A stretch of 64,000 nucleotides of DNA from Firm-04 sp964463355 (GCA_964463355.1 CAYXBP010000001.1:136922-200921), one strand, 5' to 3'. Counted from the first letter of the stretch, positions 1 to 8,752 are shown. Program-made: numbers and translations. Notes: generated from the sequence alone by a model not told the origin.

Positions 1-1
1 T

Positions 2-2236
2 GTGATTGTTGCCGAAGACACCATACGCGATGATGATACTGCGGCAAGCTGTCGTAAGCTGTGGGAACTGCTCACCAACAGCTCCTTTGCGGGTGCGGAG
101 GAAGAAGTGGTACACGAATCTGCTGAGATTCCCGCGCCTACCCGTCAGCAAACAAACGAAAACGGCCTTCCTCCGCTGGAGCCTGGACAGCGTTGCGGTA
201 GGATTACGCTGTATATCCCCTCAACTGGCTTTGGCGTGATCACCGATACGGAAGGCAAAACATACAGCTTTGTGACGCATAATATGTCTTTGGATGAAAT
301 CACTCATGTTCGCAATGATGCAGTGGTGTATTTCTATCATGGCGGGCAGCGGTATAACCGCAAAAAGCAGCAGTATGTGGATATCGCCGAGCGCATTTGT
401 GTGATGTGCGATGCAGATGCCGCGGATCTGCCAAAAGCCGATATTGATGCCGTATTGAAAGCAGAAAACAGCAATGTGGATAATCTGGCAGATAAGGAGA
501 TCGGCTATGTGATGCTTTACCGAACACCTTATCGCAGCGGCTATATCTGCCATGAGATGAATTATGGTACCGCAGAGCGCGGCGATATCTTCTTTGAATT
601 AACAGATATGGATCCCGAAATGCCACTGGATACCTATCATTATCACTATAAGGTCGCTTTTAACTATGTGAATGGCTTGCAGCGCAGAGCAACCAATGTT
701 GTAGTGCTGGAACGTTTGCCCAAGCCCGATATCAACCGTAACGAACCTATCTTGCAGCCACTTTCTGTAGAGGAATACCGCTATTTGCGGTTTTGTCAAG
801 GCGAAACAATGCTGGTGGAGTGTCAGGAAGAAAAAAAGGTGTTTGGTCGGTTTTCTTCTTACGCCGATGAAGTGCTGACACTCGATGTTGGCGATGAGCA
901 AACAGCGATTCCTGCTGCGGAGATCAAAGAAATGTTCTTTGCTGGTGTGATCACGCATTATCAGCCTGCCGCACTGAGTGGTAAGGTGAATGGACAGTTT
1001 GTGTTCCGCATCCATAATGTCATCGGGCAGGAATTGGAGCGCGTACTCAAACAGGGATATGCAGCCTCAATGCCATGCCTGTATTCTCTGCGCAGATACA
1101 ATGACGAGATGCGTGTGCATAAGCTGTGTGGCTTTGATGCCTCTTTGCTGAACCAGCTGCCATGGCATAGTGGTACCGTTTCAGGCGGTTATCGTGAGGG
1201 ATACTATTTTACCGTGGATGATAAAGTTCGTTGCCACACCAGTGCCTACGCTGATGCCGTGGTAAAGGGATGGATGGAAAACCAGGATTTTCTGCGGCAA
1301 GAGGTGCTTTATCGCTGTGTGTATCATAAGTCAGCGGAGATGGGCATAAATAATGTTTCTGCTGTGCAGGTGATGGCAAAATATCAGCTTGCGGATGTGG
1401 TTTCGCCTTTGGGTGCGGATAGTTTGCGCCTGCAGTGCGGAACAGAGCATTATGAAGCCCCGAATCAGTTGAGCGCCGATTTGGTCGGGCAGCAGTTGCG
1501 TGTGACTTTTGCAATCAATGCGCAGGGAATGCCAGCGATTGTCGAAACCGACGCGGAGAATCTGCAATTGCCAAGCTATGCTGTTGCGATTGCAGAGGAA
1601 AAACGAAATCTGGAAGCAGAATTGCAAGCCACCGAAGCGGCGGGGGATGCAGCACGGGTGACAGAGATCTGCCGAATGATGCTGCAAGAGGCGATGCTGC
1701 CGGCAGATATGGCGATGAAACATATCTTTTTGGCTGCACTGCGCAGCAAGAATGATGCATTCTTTGCCGATGCGATGGAGTCCTGCGGTCACACGCTTAC
1801 CCCTATCGGCAGAATGGGCTACCAGATGCAGCTACATTGTCTGCAAGGTAATATGGATGATGCACGGAAGCTTGCGGTGGAATATCTGACATTGAATTCG
1901 CAGGATCCGAATACCGTTCAATTGGCATTGGATCTGACGAAATCGGATATAACTGCTGAAGCATTGCGCGCCAGAGTGCTGGAAAAGCAAAAGTTCGATG
2001 AGGATTGCTTCGCAGGGAAAATCGCGTTGTTCAATCACGCTACCCGACAGGGCAATATTCAATGGACAAAAGGCAAACTGAATTTTTCCTATAAAGATAT
2101 GCTGAATATGAATGTGGATGATTTGGATCTGCAACAGTACGAATATTGCGTTGCATTCCGTATCGATGAAAGCCATCATGTGCCAAAAGCTGCCGATGTG
2201 GTACTGCTCTACCGCAACGAAAAGAAGCATGAATAA
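2..2236 (+). CDS. Unknown protein with cold-shock-like modules and helical C-terminus (5' partial)
   Basis: No family recognised with certainty. The frame is open from the window edge, so the first codon visible (a GTG) is probably internal and the gene is truncated. Residues about 60-140 (GQRCGRITLY, STGFGVITDTEGKTYSF) and 165-240 (EIGYVMLYRTPYRSGYI, GDIFFELTDM) look like two diverged cold-shock/OB-type beta barrels; a third related stretch may lie near 390-420 (SGTVSGGYREGYYFTV). The last 200 residues look helical and TPR-like (HCLQGNMDDARKLAVEYL). No signal peptide or membrane segment is seen in the visible part. A nucleic-acid-binding scaffold is one guess, based only on the OB-like look. 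An intrinsic terminator follows directly. Confidence 0.55.
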   Translation: MIVAEDTIRDDDTAASCRKLWELLTNSSFAGAEEEVVHESAEIPAPTRQQTNENGLPPLEPGQRCGRITLYIPSTGFGVITDTEGKTYSFVTHNMSLDEITHVRNDAVVYFYHGGQRYNRKKQQYVDIAERICVMCDADAADLPKADIDAVLKAENSNVDNLADKEIGYVMLYRTPYRSGYICHEMNYGTAERGDIFFELTDMDPEMPLDTYHYHYKVAFNYVNGLQRRATNVVVLERLPKPDINRNEPILQPLSVEEYRYLRFCQGETMLVECQEEKKVFGRFSSYADEVLTLDVGDEQTAIPAAEIKEMFFAGVITHYQPAALSGKVNGQFVFRIHNVIGQELERVLKQGYAASMPCLYSLRRYNDEMRVHKLCGFDASLLNQLPWHSGTVSGGYREGYYFTVDDKVRCHTSAYADAVVKGWMENQDFLRQEVLYRCVYHKSAEMGINNVSAVQVMAKYQLADVVSPLGADSLRLQCGTEHYEAPNQLSADLVGQQLRVTFAINAQGMPAIVETDAENLQLPSYAVAIAEEKRNLEAELQATEAAGDAARVTEICRMMLQEAMLPADMAMKHIFLAALRSKNDAFFADAMESCGHTLTPIGRMGYQMQLHCLQGNMDDARKLAVEYLTLNSQDPNTVQLALDLTKSDITAEALRARVLEKQKFDEDCFAGKIALFNHATRQGNIQWTKGKLNFSYKDMLNMNVDDLDLQQYEYCVAFRIDESHHVPKAADVVLLYRNEKKHE

Positions 2237-2252
2237 TACAAGCAATAGAGCA

Positions 2253-2292
2253 AAGCCCGAGAAGATATCGATTCTTCTCGGGCTTGATGTTT
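2253..2292 (+). terminator. Intrinsic terminator after the first gene
   Basis: A perfect 12-bp stem (2253-2264 with 2274-2285, core AAGCCCGAGAAG) is followed by a T-rich stretch. Confidence 0.85.
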
Positions 2293-2327
2293 TCATTCCG
2301 TAAATGCATCCTTTGTCGGATTATGGG

Positions 2328-2356
2328 TTGCAATTGCAGCACTTTTGTGTTATAAT
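2328..2356 (+). promoter_or_regulatory. Promoter of the ABC permease/ATPase pair
   Basis: TTGCAA (2328-2333), 17-bp spacer, TATAAT (2351-2356). It lies about 50 bp before the permease start and just after the preceding terminator. Confidence 0.8.
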
Positions 2357-2406
2357 GAGATAAAGCATTATCACACAAAACCGTTTCCACAGGAGGTATG
2401 TTGCTT

Positions 2407-3111
2407 ATGACCACATCGGAAATCTGGAACGTTGTACGTATATTGTTTCACTACCTTGGCCCTACATTGAAACTCTTCGGTTTTACGCTGCTGTATTCCA
2501 TCCCCCTCGGCATGATAGTCGCACTGCTGAAAATGTGCCGTTTCAAGCCAATTTCGTGGCTCACCAGCTTTTATATTCTGGTGATGCGCGGCACGCCGTT
2601 GATGTTGCAGATTATTGTAACATACTTTGCCATCCCAATGCTGCGCCGCGCCGAAGGGATGCCTGCGTTTCTTTCAAGCTTTTTGCAACGTATTGATATT
2701 CAGGGCGATCATTTTCTGTTTCAAGCTGTGTTGTTTGCGTTTGTATTCAACTATGCCGCATATTTTGCAGAGATTTTTCGCGGTGGCATCGAATCCATAC
2801 CGCAGGGGCAGTATGAAGCCGCAGCAGCTTTGAGTATGACCAAAACGCAGACATTTTTCCGCATTATTCTGCCGCAGGTCGTAAAGCGCGTTGTTCCAGC
2901 GAGTGCGAATGAAATCATAACGTTGGTGAAGGATACCTCGCTTGCGAATGTGGTTGCCTATGGTGAAATCACGCTGAAAGCCAAGGAACAGATGCAGAAT
3001 TATTCCTCGTTGATGCCGTTATTTATCGCAGGTGTTTTCTACTTTGTGTTGGCTACGATTCTGACACTGCTTTCATCGTTTATCGAGAAAAAGCTTAACT
3101 ACTACAAATAA
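2407..3111 (+). CDS. Amino-acid-type ABC transporter permease
   Basis: Membrane permease of the polar amino acid (His/Glu/Gln) ABC importer family, 234 aa. Several membrane segments are visible (LFGFTLLYSIPLGMIVALL, FLFQAVLFAFVFNYAAYFA, FIAGVFYFVLATILTLLSSF). The EAA loop that docks on the ATPase is clear (EAAAALSMTKTQTFFRIILP). AGGAGG at 2391-2396 is one base from an upstream ATG at 2398 but ten bases from the ATG at 2407, so 2407 is chosen. The ATPase follows 13 bp downstream. No solute-binding protein is encoded next to the pair, so it must be elsewhere; the substrate cannot be fixed from this sequence. Confidence 0.9.
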   Translation: MTTSEIWNVVRILFHYLGPTLKLFGFTLLYSIPLGMIVALLKMCRFKPISWLTSFYILVMRGTPLMLQIIVTYFAIPMLRRAEGMPAFLSSFLQRIDIQGDHFLFQAVLFAFVFNYAAYFAEIFRGGIESIPQGQYEAAAALSMTKTQTFFRIILPQVVKRVVPASANEIITLVKDTSLANVVAYGEITLKAKEQMQNYSSLMPLFIAGVFYFVLATILTLLSSFIEKKLNYYK

Positions 3112-3124
3112 GGGGGGCAACATC

Positions 3125-3880
3125 ATGGCGATGCTGGAGGTTAGACACCTACGCAAGAATTTTGGCAGCCTTGAGGTGCTGAAAGATATTTCGTTTTCGG
3201 TGGATACGGGTGATGTCGTTGCGATTATCGGCCCCAGTGGCTCTGGAAAATCAACCTTGCTGCGTTGTATCAATCAGCTGGAAAAAGCCACTGATGGCGA
3301 GATTTGTGTTTGCGGCAATGAAATGCTTTTGAAGCATCCAAAGGGCGGTGTGACCTACGCGGACGCAAAAGTGCTGCGCGATATTCGCTTGCGAATTGGG
3401 CTTGTGTTCCAGAACTTTAATCTCTTTCCGCACTTTACCGTAATGCGGAATATCACCGAGGCACCCATTCATGTACTGAAGCAGTCACGCGCGGAAGCGG
3501 AGCAAACTGCTGTGGCTCTGCTTGAAAAAATGGGGCTTTCTGCCAAGGCGAATGCCTACCCCTGTGAATTATCGGGCGGGCAGCAGCAGCGCGTATCTAT
3601 TGCAAGAGCCATGGCGTTACATCCTGATGTGTTGTTCTTTGATGAACCGACTTCTGCCCTTGACCCGGAGCTGACTGGGGAGATTCTGAAAGTGATCAAA
3701 GAACTTGCCGCCGAGGGCATGACGATGGTTATTGTTACCCATGAAATGGCGTTTGCTCGTGATGTTGCAGACCGCGTGATTTTTATGGAGCATGGCGTGA
3801 TCGTGGAGGAGGGCACTCCCGAGGTGCTGTTTGGCGAGAATGCGTCCGAGCGCACCAAGCAGTTTTTGCAGAGATATTGA
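3125..3880 (+). CDS. Amino-acid-type ABC transporter ATPase (GlnQ/HisP family)
   Basis: Cytoplasmic ATPase that powers the preceding permease, 251 aa, the usual size. Walker A is GPSGSGKSTLL (about residue 38), the Q-loop region is GLVFQNFNLFPHFTV, the signature is LSGGQQQRVSIARAMA and Walker B is VLFFDEPTSALDPE, followed by the switch His in VIVTHEM. All catalytic residues are present. An AGGGGGG ribosome-binding site precedes the ATG. The ending matches polar amino acid importers (EHGVIVEEGTPEVLF). It is co-transcribed with the permease and followed by a hairpin terminator. Confidence 0.93.
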   Translation: MAMLEVRHLRKNFGSLEVLKDISFSVDTGDVVAIIGPSGSGKSTLLRCINQLEKATDGEICVCGNEMLLKHPKGGVTYADAKVLRDIRLRIGLVFQNFNLFPHFTVMRNITEAPIHVLKQSRAEAEQTAVALLEKMGLSAKANAYPCELSGGQQQRVSIARAMALHPDVLFFDEPTSALDPELTGEILKVIKELAAEGMTMVIVTHEMAFARDVADRVIFMEHGVIVEEGTPEVLFGENASERTKQFLQRY

Positions 3881-3905
3881 TGTTCTAAATCGTTTCCATA
3901 CATAT

Positions 3906-3946
3906 AAAAAGCCTGAGAAGCATTGTAATCTTCTCAGGCTTTTTTA
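3906..3946. terminator. Bidirectional intrinsic terminator
   Basis: Stem AAAAAGCCTGAGAAG paired with its complement, with an A run on the left and a T run on the right. It can therefore end both the ABC operon (+) and the glycolytic operon arriving from the right (-). Confidence 0.85.
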
Positions 3947-4052
3947 TCCATAACGTCATGGAATCATTTTTGCAAGACTGGAAAAATTTGTCTGAAGCTT
4001 CTGTATGATCCTCTGCCAGGCAATGTGGGCATTTATTCCAGCGGGGGGTCAA

Positions 4053-5576
4053 TCAATCTACAATCATCGAAGTGCCAGTCATTTCTTTTGGTTGCGGCAG
4101 ATGCAACAGGCGCAGCATGGTGGGGGCAATATCTGCCAGAACACCAGTATCACGAAGCTTGCAATCGCCTGCGCCAGCCACGATAAAGGGCACTGGGAAA
4201 GTAGTGTGCGCTGTAAACGGTGCGCCGTCAGGCTCATACATTTTATCTGCGTTGCCGTGGTCGGCGGTAATAATGACCTTTCCGCCCTTTGCGAGAACCG
4301 CGTCTGCCACCTTACCGATGCACTCGTCAACGGCTTCGACAGCAGCCTTAGCTGCATCAAAAACACCAGTGTGACCGACCATATCGCAGTTTGCGTAGTT
4401 GAGAATGATCACATCGTGTTTATCGGCAGCAATGGTTTCAAGCACAGCATCAGTGACTTCATACGCGCTCATTTCGGGCTTCATATCAAAGGTTTCCACA
4501 TCAGGGGACTTGATCAGGATCCTGTCCTCGCCCTCAAACTGACGCTCCTCTCCGCCATTGAAGAAGAAGGTCACATGGGCATATTTTTGGGTTTCTGCGA
4601 TACGCAGCTGCGACTTACCGCAGGCGGAAAGATACTCGCCGAGGGTCATAGTCAGAGCCTCTGGAGGGAAAGCGACGGATACATTGGGCATGGTTGCATC
4701 ATATTGTGCCATGCAGACAAAATGCACGGGGAAGCATCCATTTTTGCGAGCAAATCCAGTGAAATCGGTATCTACAAAGGCACGAGTGAGTTGTCTTGCG
4801 CGATCGGGGCGGAAGTTAAAGAACACTACGCTGTCATTTGCGGAAATCATGCCGTTTTGGTCAATGACAGTGGGCAGCATGAACTCATCGGTCACGCCGT
4901 TTGCATAGGAATCCTTGATTGCCTGCACAGGGCAGTTGCTCGCAATGCCTTCACCATAAACCATAGCGGCATATGCCTTCTCTACGCGATCCCACGCGTT
5001 GTCGCGATCCATCGCATAGAACCTGCCCATGACGGTTGCGACCTTGCCTACGCCGATCTTGTTCATCTTGGCAACAGCTTCTTCCATGAATTCAGCTGCG
5101 GAGGAGGGAGGCACATCTCTGCCATCAAGGAAGGCGTGTACATAGACTTTCTCAATGCCGAAACGTTTTGCCATCTCGCACAGACCGTACATATGGGTCA
5201 TATGGCTGTGTACGCCGCCCGGCGAAAGCAGCCCCATGAGATGCAATGCGGTGCCTTTTTCCTTGGCGTTATTCATGGCGGCAACCAGCGCAGGATTTGT
5301 AAAGAAATCGCCGTCCTGAATGGATTTTGTGATTTTCACAAGCATCTGGTAGACGATTCTGCCTGCGCCGATATTTGTGTGACCAACCTCGGAGTTACCC
5401 ATCTGACCATCGGGCAAGCCAACATCCAGACCAGAAGCACCGATCGTCGTGTTGGGATAGGTGGCAAAATAACGGTCGAGATTTGGTGTAGCGGCAGCGG
5501 CAATGGCATTGCCGTAGTTATCTTTGTTGATACCGAAACCGTCCATAATCAGCAGTGCGACGGGAGATTTGCTCAT
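4053..5576 (-). CDS. gpmI: 2,3-bisphosphoglycerate-independent phosphoglycerate mutase
   Basis: Converts 3-phosphoglycerate to 2-phosphoglycerate in lower glycolysis through a phosphoserine intermediate; cytoplasmic and Mn-dependent in this family. The 507-aa length is typical. Seen: LLIMDGFGINKDNYGNAI at the N-terminus, the catalytic serine loop GQMGNSEVGHTNIGAGR, metal ligands in NYANCDMVGHTG and ADHGNADKM near the C-terminus. The start MSKSPVALL at 5576 is preceded by AAAGGAC; a longer open frame to 5642 has no ribosome-binding site. It is the last gene of pgk-(small ORF)-tpiA-gpmI. Confidence 0.97.
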   Translation of the reverse strand: MSKSPVALLIMDGFGINKDNYGNAIAAAATPNLDRYFATYPNTTIGASGLDVGLPDGQMGNSEVGHTNIGAGRIVYQMLVKITKSIQDGDFFTNPALVAAMNNAKEKGTALHLMGLLSPGGVHSHMTHMYGLCEMAKRFGIEKVYVHAFLDGRDVPPSSAAEFMEEAVAKMNKIGVGKVATVMGRFYAMDRDNAWDRVEKAYAAMVYGEGIASNCPVQAIKDSYANGVTDEFMLPTVIDQNGMISANDSVVFFNFRPDRARQLTRAFVDTDFTGFARKNGCFPVHFVCMAQYDATMPNVSVAFPPEALTMTLGEYLSACGKSQLRIAETQKYAHVTFFFNGGEERQFEGEDRILIKSPDVETFDMKPEMSAYEVTDAVLETIAADKHDVIILNYANCDMVGHTGVFDAAKAAVEAVDECIGKVADAVLAKGGKVIITADHGNADKMYEPDGAPFTAHTTFPVPFIVAGAGDCKLRDTGVLADIAPTMLRLLHLPQPKEMTGTSMIVD

Positions 5577-5680
5577 GATATACAAGTCCTTTCGTTCATA
5601 ATATATGCTTGATATGCATAGGAAAAGCCAACGGGGGGACAAGATGCTGCTTGTCCCCCTGATCCTGTCGATGTGCGGGG

Positions 5681-6457
5681 TCAGCCCTCAACAGCAGCCT
5701 GCACGATGGTATTGAAATCAGCAGCCTTCAGCGATGCACCGCCGATCAGACCGCCATCTACATTGGGCTTAGAAAGCAACTCTGCGGCATTACCAGCATT
5801 CATGGAGCCACCGTATTGGATGGTCACTGCATCAGCGGTTGCAGCGTCATAGATCTTGGCAAGTGTTGCACGAATGAATGCACAAACCTCTTCTGCCTGA
5901 TCGGCGGTAGCAGTTTTGCCAGTGCCGATTGCCCATACAGGCTCGTAGGCGATAACGGTTTTCTTGACATCCTCAGCGGAAACATCGTACAAATCCAGTT
6001 TGATCTGGCGGGCGATGACCTCTTCGGTAATGTCGCACTCGCGCTCCCATAGCAGCTCGCCAACGCAAACGATGGGCTTGAGTCCTGCTGCCAATGCAGC
6101 CTTGGTTCTTTTGTTGACGGTTTCATCGGTCTCGCCGAAGTATTGTCTGCGCTCGGAGTGACCGATTACTACATACTCCACGCCCAGCTCCACCAACATA
6201 TCAGCAGAAATTTCGCCAGTGAATGCACCGCTCTTTTCAAAGTGTACATTTTCCGCGCCGATCTTGACATTGGAGTTTGCGGTTGCGTTAATTGCGGTTT
6301 CCAGATTGGTAAACGGTACGCAAGCGATGACCTCTACCTTACCCTCAGCATTTGCTACCAAAGGCTTGATCGCTTCCAGCAGCTCCTTTGCCTCGGGGCG
6401 AGTCTTGTTCATTTTCCAGTTGCCGGCGATGATTGCTTTTCTTACAGCTTTATTCAT
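5681..6457 (-). CDS. tpiA: Triosephosphate isomerase
   Basis: Interconverts dihydroxyacetone phosphate and glyceraldehyde 3-phosphate. The 258-aa protein keeps the TIM signatures: GNWKMNKT (Lys near residue 14), the catalytic His in YVVIGHSERR, the catalytic Glu with loop 6 in IAYEPVWAIGTGKTA, and the phosphate-binding loop QYGGSMNAGNA. It lies 104 bp before gpmI and 14 bp after the small membrane-protein ORF on the same strand, so it is very probably part of the pgk operon. Confidence 0.97.
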   Translation of the reverse strand: MNKAVRKAIIAGNWKMNKTRPEAKELLEAIKPLVANAEGKVEVIACVPFTNLETAINATANSNVKIGAENVHFEKSGAFTGEISADMLVELGVEYVVIGHSERRQYFGETDETVNKRTKAALAAGLKPIVCVGELLWERECDITEEVIARQIKLDLYDVSAEDVKKTVIAYEPVWAIGTGKTATADQAEEVCAFIRATLAKIYDAATADAVTIQYGGSMNAGNAAELLSKPNVDGGLIGGASLKAADFNTIVQAAVEG

Positions 6458-6471
6458 GATTACGTTCTCCT

Positions 6472-6669
6472 TTATTCTTCAATTTCTCCGCTTCCTCCGG
6501 AGATCTCATGGCTATCGATGCAATTGTTGCTGAATATATGCATTCCGTTTTTGATGGGGGCAAGTAGGAAACCGACGATGATTCCAGCGAAAAAGCCGAT
6601 CAACAGCGCAGCGGGTTTGGAACAAAAACTGCTGCCGTCTTGAGAGTTCTCTGTCAAATTTGTTTTCAT
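6472..6669 (-). CDS. Small YtxH-like single-pass membrane protein
   Basis: 65 aa with one hydrophobic helix at residues about 19-37 (AALLIGFFAGIIVGFLLAP), a Gly-rich helix ending in LAP as in YtxH-type proteins. The C-terminal tail is acidic (SHEISGGSGEIEE). A ribosome-binding site (GGAGGGAAGTATT) precedes the ATG. It sits between pgk and tpiA on the same strand with short gaps, so it is translated from the glycolytic transcript. Function unknown; the placement suggests, but does not prove, a link to the enzymes around it. Confidence 0.7.
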   Translation of the reverse strand: MKTNLTENSQDGSSFCSKPAALLIGFFAGIIVGFLLAPIKNGMHIFSNNCIDSHEISGGSGEIEE

Positions 6670-6728
6670 AATACTTCCCTCCGTGATGAGAGGGCGAATA
6701 GTTTGCTATCCGCCCCCTTAAATTCATC

Positions 6729-7949
6729 TTACTTTTCAGCAATGACAGCAACGCCAGGCAGCACCTTGCCCTCCAGATACTCCAGAGAAGCACCGCCGCC
6801 GGTAGAGATGTGACTCATCTTATCGGCGAAGCCCAGCTGAATTGCTGCGGTAGCGGAATCGCCGCCACCGATAATGGTAGTTGCATCTGCCTCAGCCAAC
6901 GCCTCGCAGACTGCAACGGTGCCCTTTTTCAGGGTAGGATTCTCAAACACGCCCATGGGGCCGTTCCAGACAACGGTCTTTGCGGTCTTTGCAGCCTCTG
7001 CGAAGAGGGCAGCAGACTTTGGCCCGATATCCAGACCCATTTTATCCGCAGGAATTGCCATGGTATCACAAACTTCCACCGCGATTTCTGCGTCAATGGG
7101 GTTCGGGAATGCAGAAGCGACCATAGTGTCCACGGGCAGCAGGATCTTCTTGCCGAGGGATTCTGCCTTTGCGAGCATCTCCTTGCAGTAGTCGAGCTTT
7201 TCATCATCGACCAGAGAGGTACCGATGGTGCCGCCCTGTGCCTTAATAAAGGTATAGGCCATACCGCCACCGATGATGAGCGTATCGCATTTCTCCAGCA
7301 GATTGGAGATTACATTGAGCTTATCGGCAACCTTTGCGCCGCCCAGAATCGCGACAAAGGGGCGAACTGGATCTTCCACGGCATTGCCAAGGAACTGGAT
7401 TTCTTTCTGCATCAAGTAGCCGACAGCAGTTTCCTTCACAAAGGAGGTTACACCTGCGGTAGAAGCGTGTGCGCGGTGTGCGGAACCGAAGGCATCCATA
7501 ACGAACACCTGATTATCCACCAGATTGCCCAACTCGGAAGCGAAGGTTTCGCCGTTTTTGGTTTCCTCTGCGCCGCGGAAGCGAGTGTTTTCCAGCAAGA
7601 CGATCTCGCCGTCCTTCATTTCGGCAACAGCCTTCTTGGCATTCTCACCAACGACGGCGTCGTCCTTTGCAAAAACGACCTTGGTATCCACCAGCTCTGC
7701 CAGACGTGCGGCAACGGGAGCCAGAGAGAATTTATCCTCGGGGCCGTTCTTGGGCTTGCCCAGATGAGAGCAAAGAACAACCTTTGCGCCCTCGTTGACC
7801 AGCTTCTTGATGGTGGGAAGTGCTGCGGTGATGCGGTTATCGTTGGTGATAACGCCATCCTTCATGGGGACATTGAAATCGCAACGGACGAGAACCTTTT
7901 TGCCCTTTGCCTGAATGTCATCTACCGTGACCTTGTTCAAACCTGCCAT
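6729..7949 (-). CDS. pgk: Phosphoglycerate kinase
   Basis: Transfers phosphate from 1,3-bisphosphoglycerate to ADP. The 406-aa protein shows the N-terminal substrate motif KVLVRCDFNVPMKDG, the hinge and nucleotide-domain motifs (PFVAILGGAKVADKL, LIIGGGMAYTF, VVWNGPMGVFE) and the C-terminal GGGDSATAA and HISTGGGASLEYLEG. The start MAGLNKVTV at 7949 follows GAAAGGATG; the longer open frame (to 8009) would run through the promoter leader and is rejected. It is the first gene of the operon, behind the Rex-type palindrome. Glyceraldehyde-3-phosphate dehydrogenase is not encoded in the window. Confidence 0.97.
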   Translation of the reverse strand: MAGLNKVTVDDIQAKGKKVLVRCDFNVPMKDGVITNDNRITAALPTIKKLVNEGAKVVLCSHLGKPKNGPEDKFSLAPVAARLAELVDTKVVFAKDDAVVGENAKKAVAEMKDGEIVLLENTRFRGAEETKNGETFASELGNLVDNQVFVMDAFGSAHRAHASTAGVTSFVKETAVGYLMQKEIQFLGNAVEDPVRPFVAILGGAKVADKLNVISNLLEKCDTLIIGGGMAYTFIKAQGGTIGTSLVDDEKLDYCKEMLAKAESLGKKILLPVDTMVASAFPNPIDAEIAVEVCDTMAIPADKMGLDIGPKSAALFAEAAKTAKTVVWNGPMGVFENPTLKKGTVAVCEALAEADATTIIGGGDSATAAIQLGFADKMSHISTGGGASLEYLEGKVLPGVAVIAEK

Positions 7950-7998
7950 ATGAAAAAAACATCCTTTCAAAAATAGATTTGGGGTGCGGATTAACGGC

Positions 7999-8016
7999 TT
8001 GTGAAACATTTCACAA
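7999..8016. promoter_or_regulatory. Rex-type redox operator in the pgk leader
   Basis: TTGTGAAACATTTCACAA is a perfect 8-2-8 palindrome. It has the form of the Firmicutes Rex consensus (TTGTGAAA-N2-TTTCACAA). It covers about +3 to +20 of the pgk transcript, where a bound repressor would block initiation. Rex is a known repressor of glycolytic and fermentative genes that releases DNA when NADH is high. The match is by memory of the consensus; the rex gene is not in this window. Confidence 0.8.
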
Positions 8017-8025
8017 CTAACCTAT

Positions 8026-8054
8026 ATTATACACTATTTTCCGTGATTTGGCAA
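8026..8054 (-). promoter_or_regulatory. Promoter of the pgk-tpiA-gpmI operon
   Basis: On the minus strand: TTGCCA (8054-8049), 17-bp spacer, TATAAT (8031-8026), giving a start near 8019 and a leader of about 70 nt. A second perfect inverted repeat, GATTTGGC (8045-8052) with GCCAAATC (8063-8070), covers the -35 element. Confidence 0.85.
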
Positions 8055-8165
8055 GAGCTTTCGCCAAATCCGCAAAGAAATTTTCCTGTAGATATGCGCG
8101 CGGGTTTTGTCCAAAGCGACAAATACGTCTAAAACATCGCTCACTTTGCGCGGCACGCTTTGCAA

Positions 8166-8738
8166 TCATCCAAACAGGTAGTATCCCTGTTCCGTCTGTA
8201 TCATCATCATTTCGCCGCCCTGCACAACGGGAACTGCTTCTTTATCGCCTTCATATAGTGCGTACAGTGTGAATTCCACATCATGTATGGCAATGGCTTC
8301 TGCCTTGCAGTCGGTAACAAATTGCTCATCAAAAATGCCAAGCTTTACCCATGTTTCAAAAAAATCATCGGGATCTTCCTGCGCGTAGTAATTCATCTGT
8401 ACTTCGGTGAATTTCCAGCTTGCGTAGCCGTCCTCATCAAACTGCGAGGCAAGCCCTGCGAAAGAGGATTCCAGTGTTTTGCCCTTGCTCTCCAGATACT
8501 TACCGTAGGTTTCAGCATATGGTGCATAGACGGTTTGCTGGTAAGCGGCAAAGTCCTGATTCTGCACAGCGTCAAAGTAAGCTGCTATACAATCGGCATA
8601 GCCCTTGTCAAACGTTTCCGTATCATAGGTTGCTGTAATGGTGGATGTTTTGGTGGAATCCGTATCTGTATCTTCCTGACAGCCACAAAGCAGGAGTACT
8701 GCTGCAAGCGAAACTGCGCCACATTTCTGCAACTTCAT
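8166..8738 (-). CDS. Lipoprotein of unknown function (second of a pair)
   Basis: 190 aa. MKLQKCGAVSLAAVLLLCGC is a signal peptide with a lipobox (LLCGC), so the protein should be anchored on the outer face of the membrane. The mature part begins with an acidic, Thr/Ser-rich linker and then a compact alpha+beta region (DCIAAYFDAVQNQDFAAY, QTEQGYYLF at the end) that has the look of an NTF2/cystatin-type fold; that fold call is only an impression. The ribosome-binding site AAGGGGGG supports the start at 8738. It follows the other lipoprotein by 14 bp on the same strand. Confidence 0.75.
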   Translation of the reverse strand: MKLQKCGAVSLAAVLLLCGCQEDTDTDSTKTSTITATYDTETFDKGYADCIAAYFDAVQNQDFAAYQQTVYAPYAETYGKYLESKGKTLESSFAGLASQFDEDGYASWKFTEVQMNYYAQEDPDDFFETWVKLGIFDEQFVTDCKAEAIAIHDVEFTLYALYEGDKEAVPVVQGGEMMMIQTEQGYYLFG

Positions 8739-8752
8739 ACCAGTATCCCCCC

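Noticed and set aside
4005..5612. Open frame of 535 codons opposite gpmI
   Set aside because: It is the exact antisense of a well-conserved gene, has no ribosome-binding site and no recognisable domain.
6810..7976. Open frame of 388 codons opposite pgk
   Set aside because: Antisense shadow of pgk caused by codon bias.
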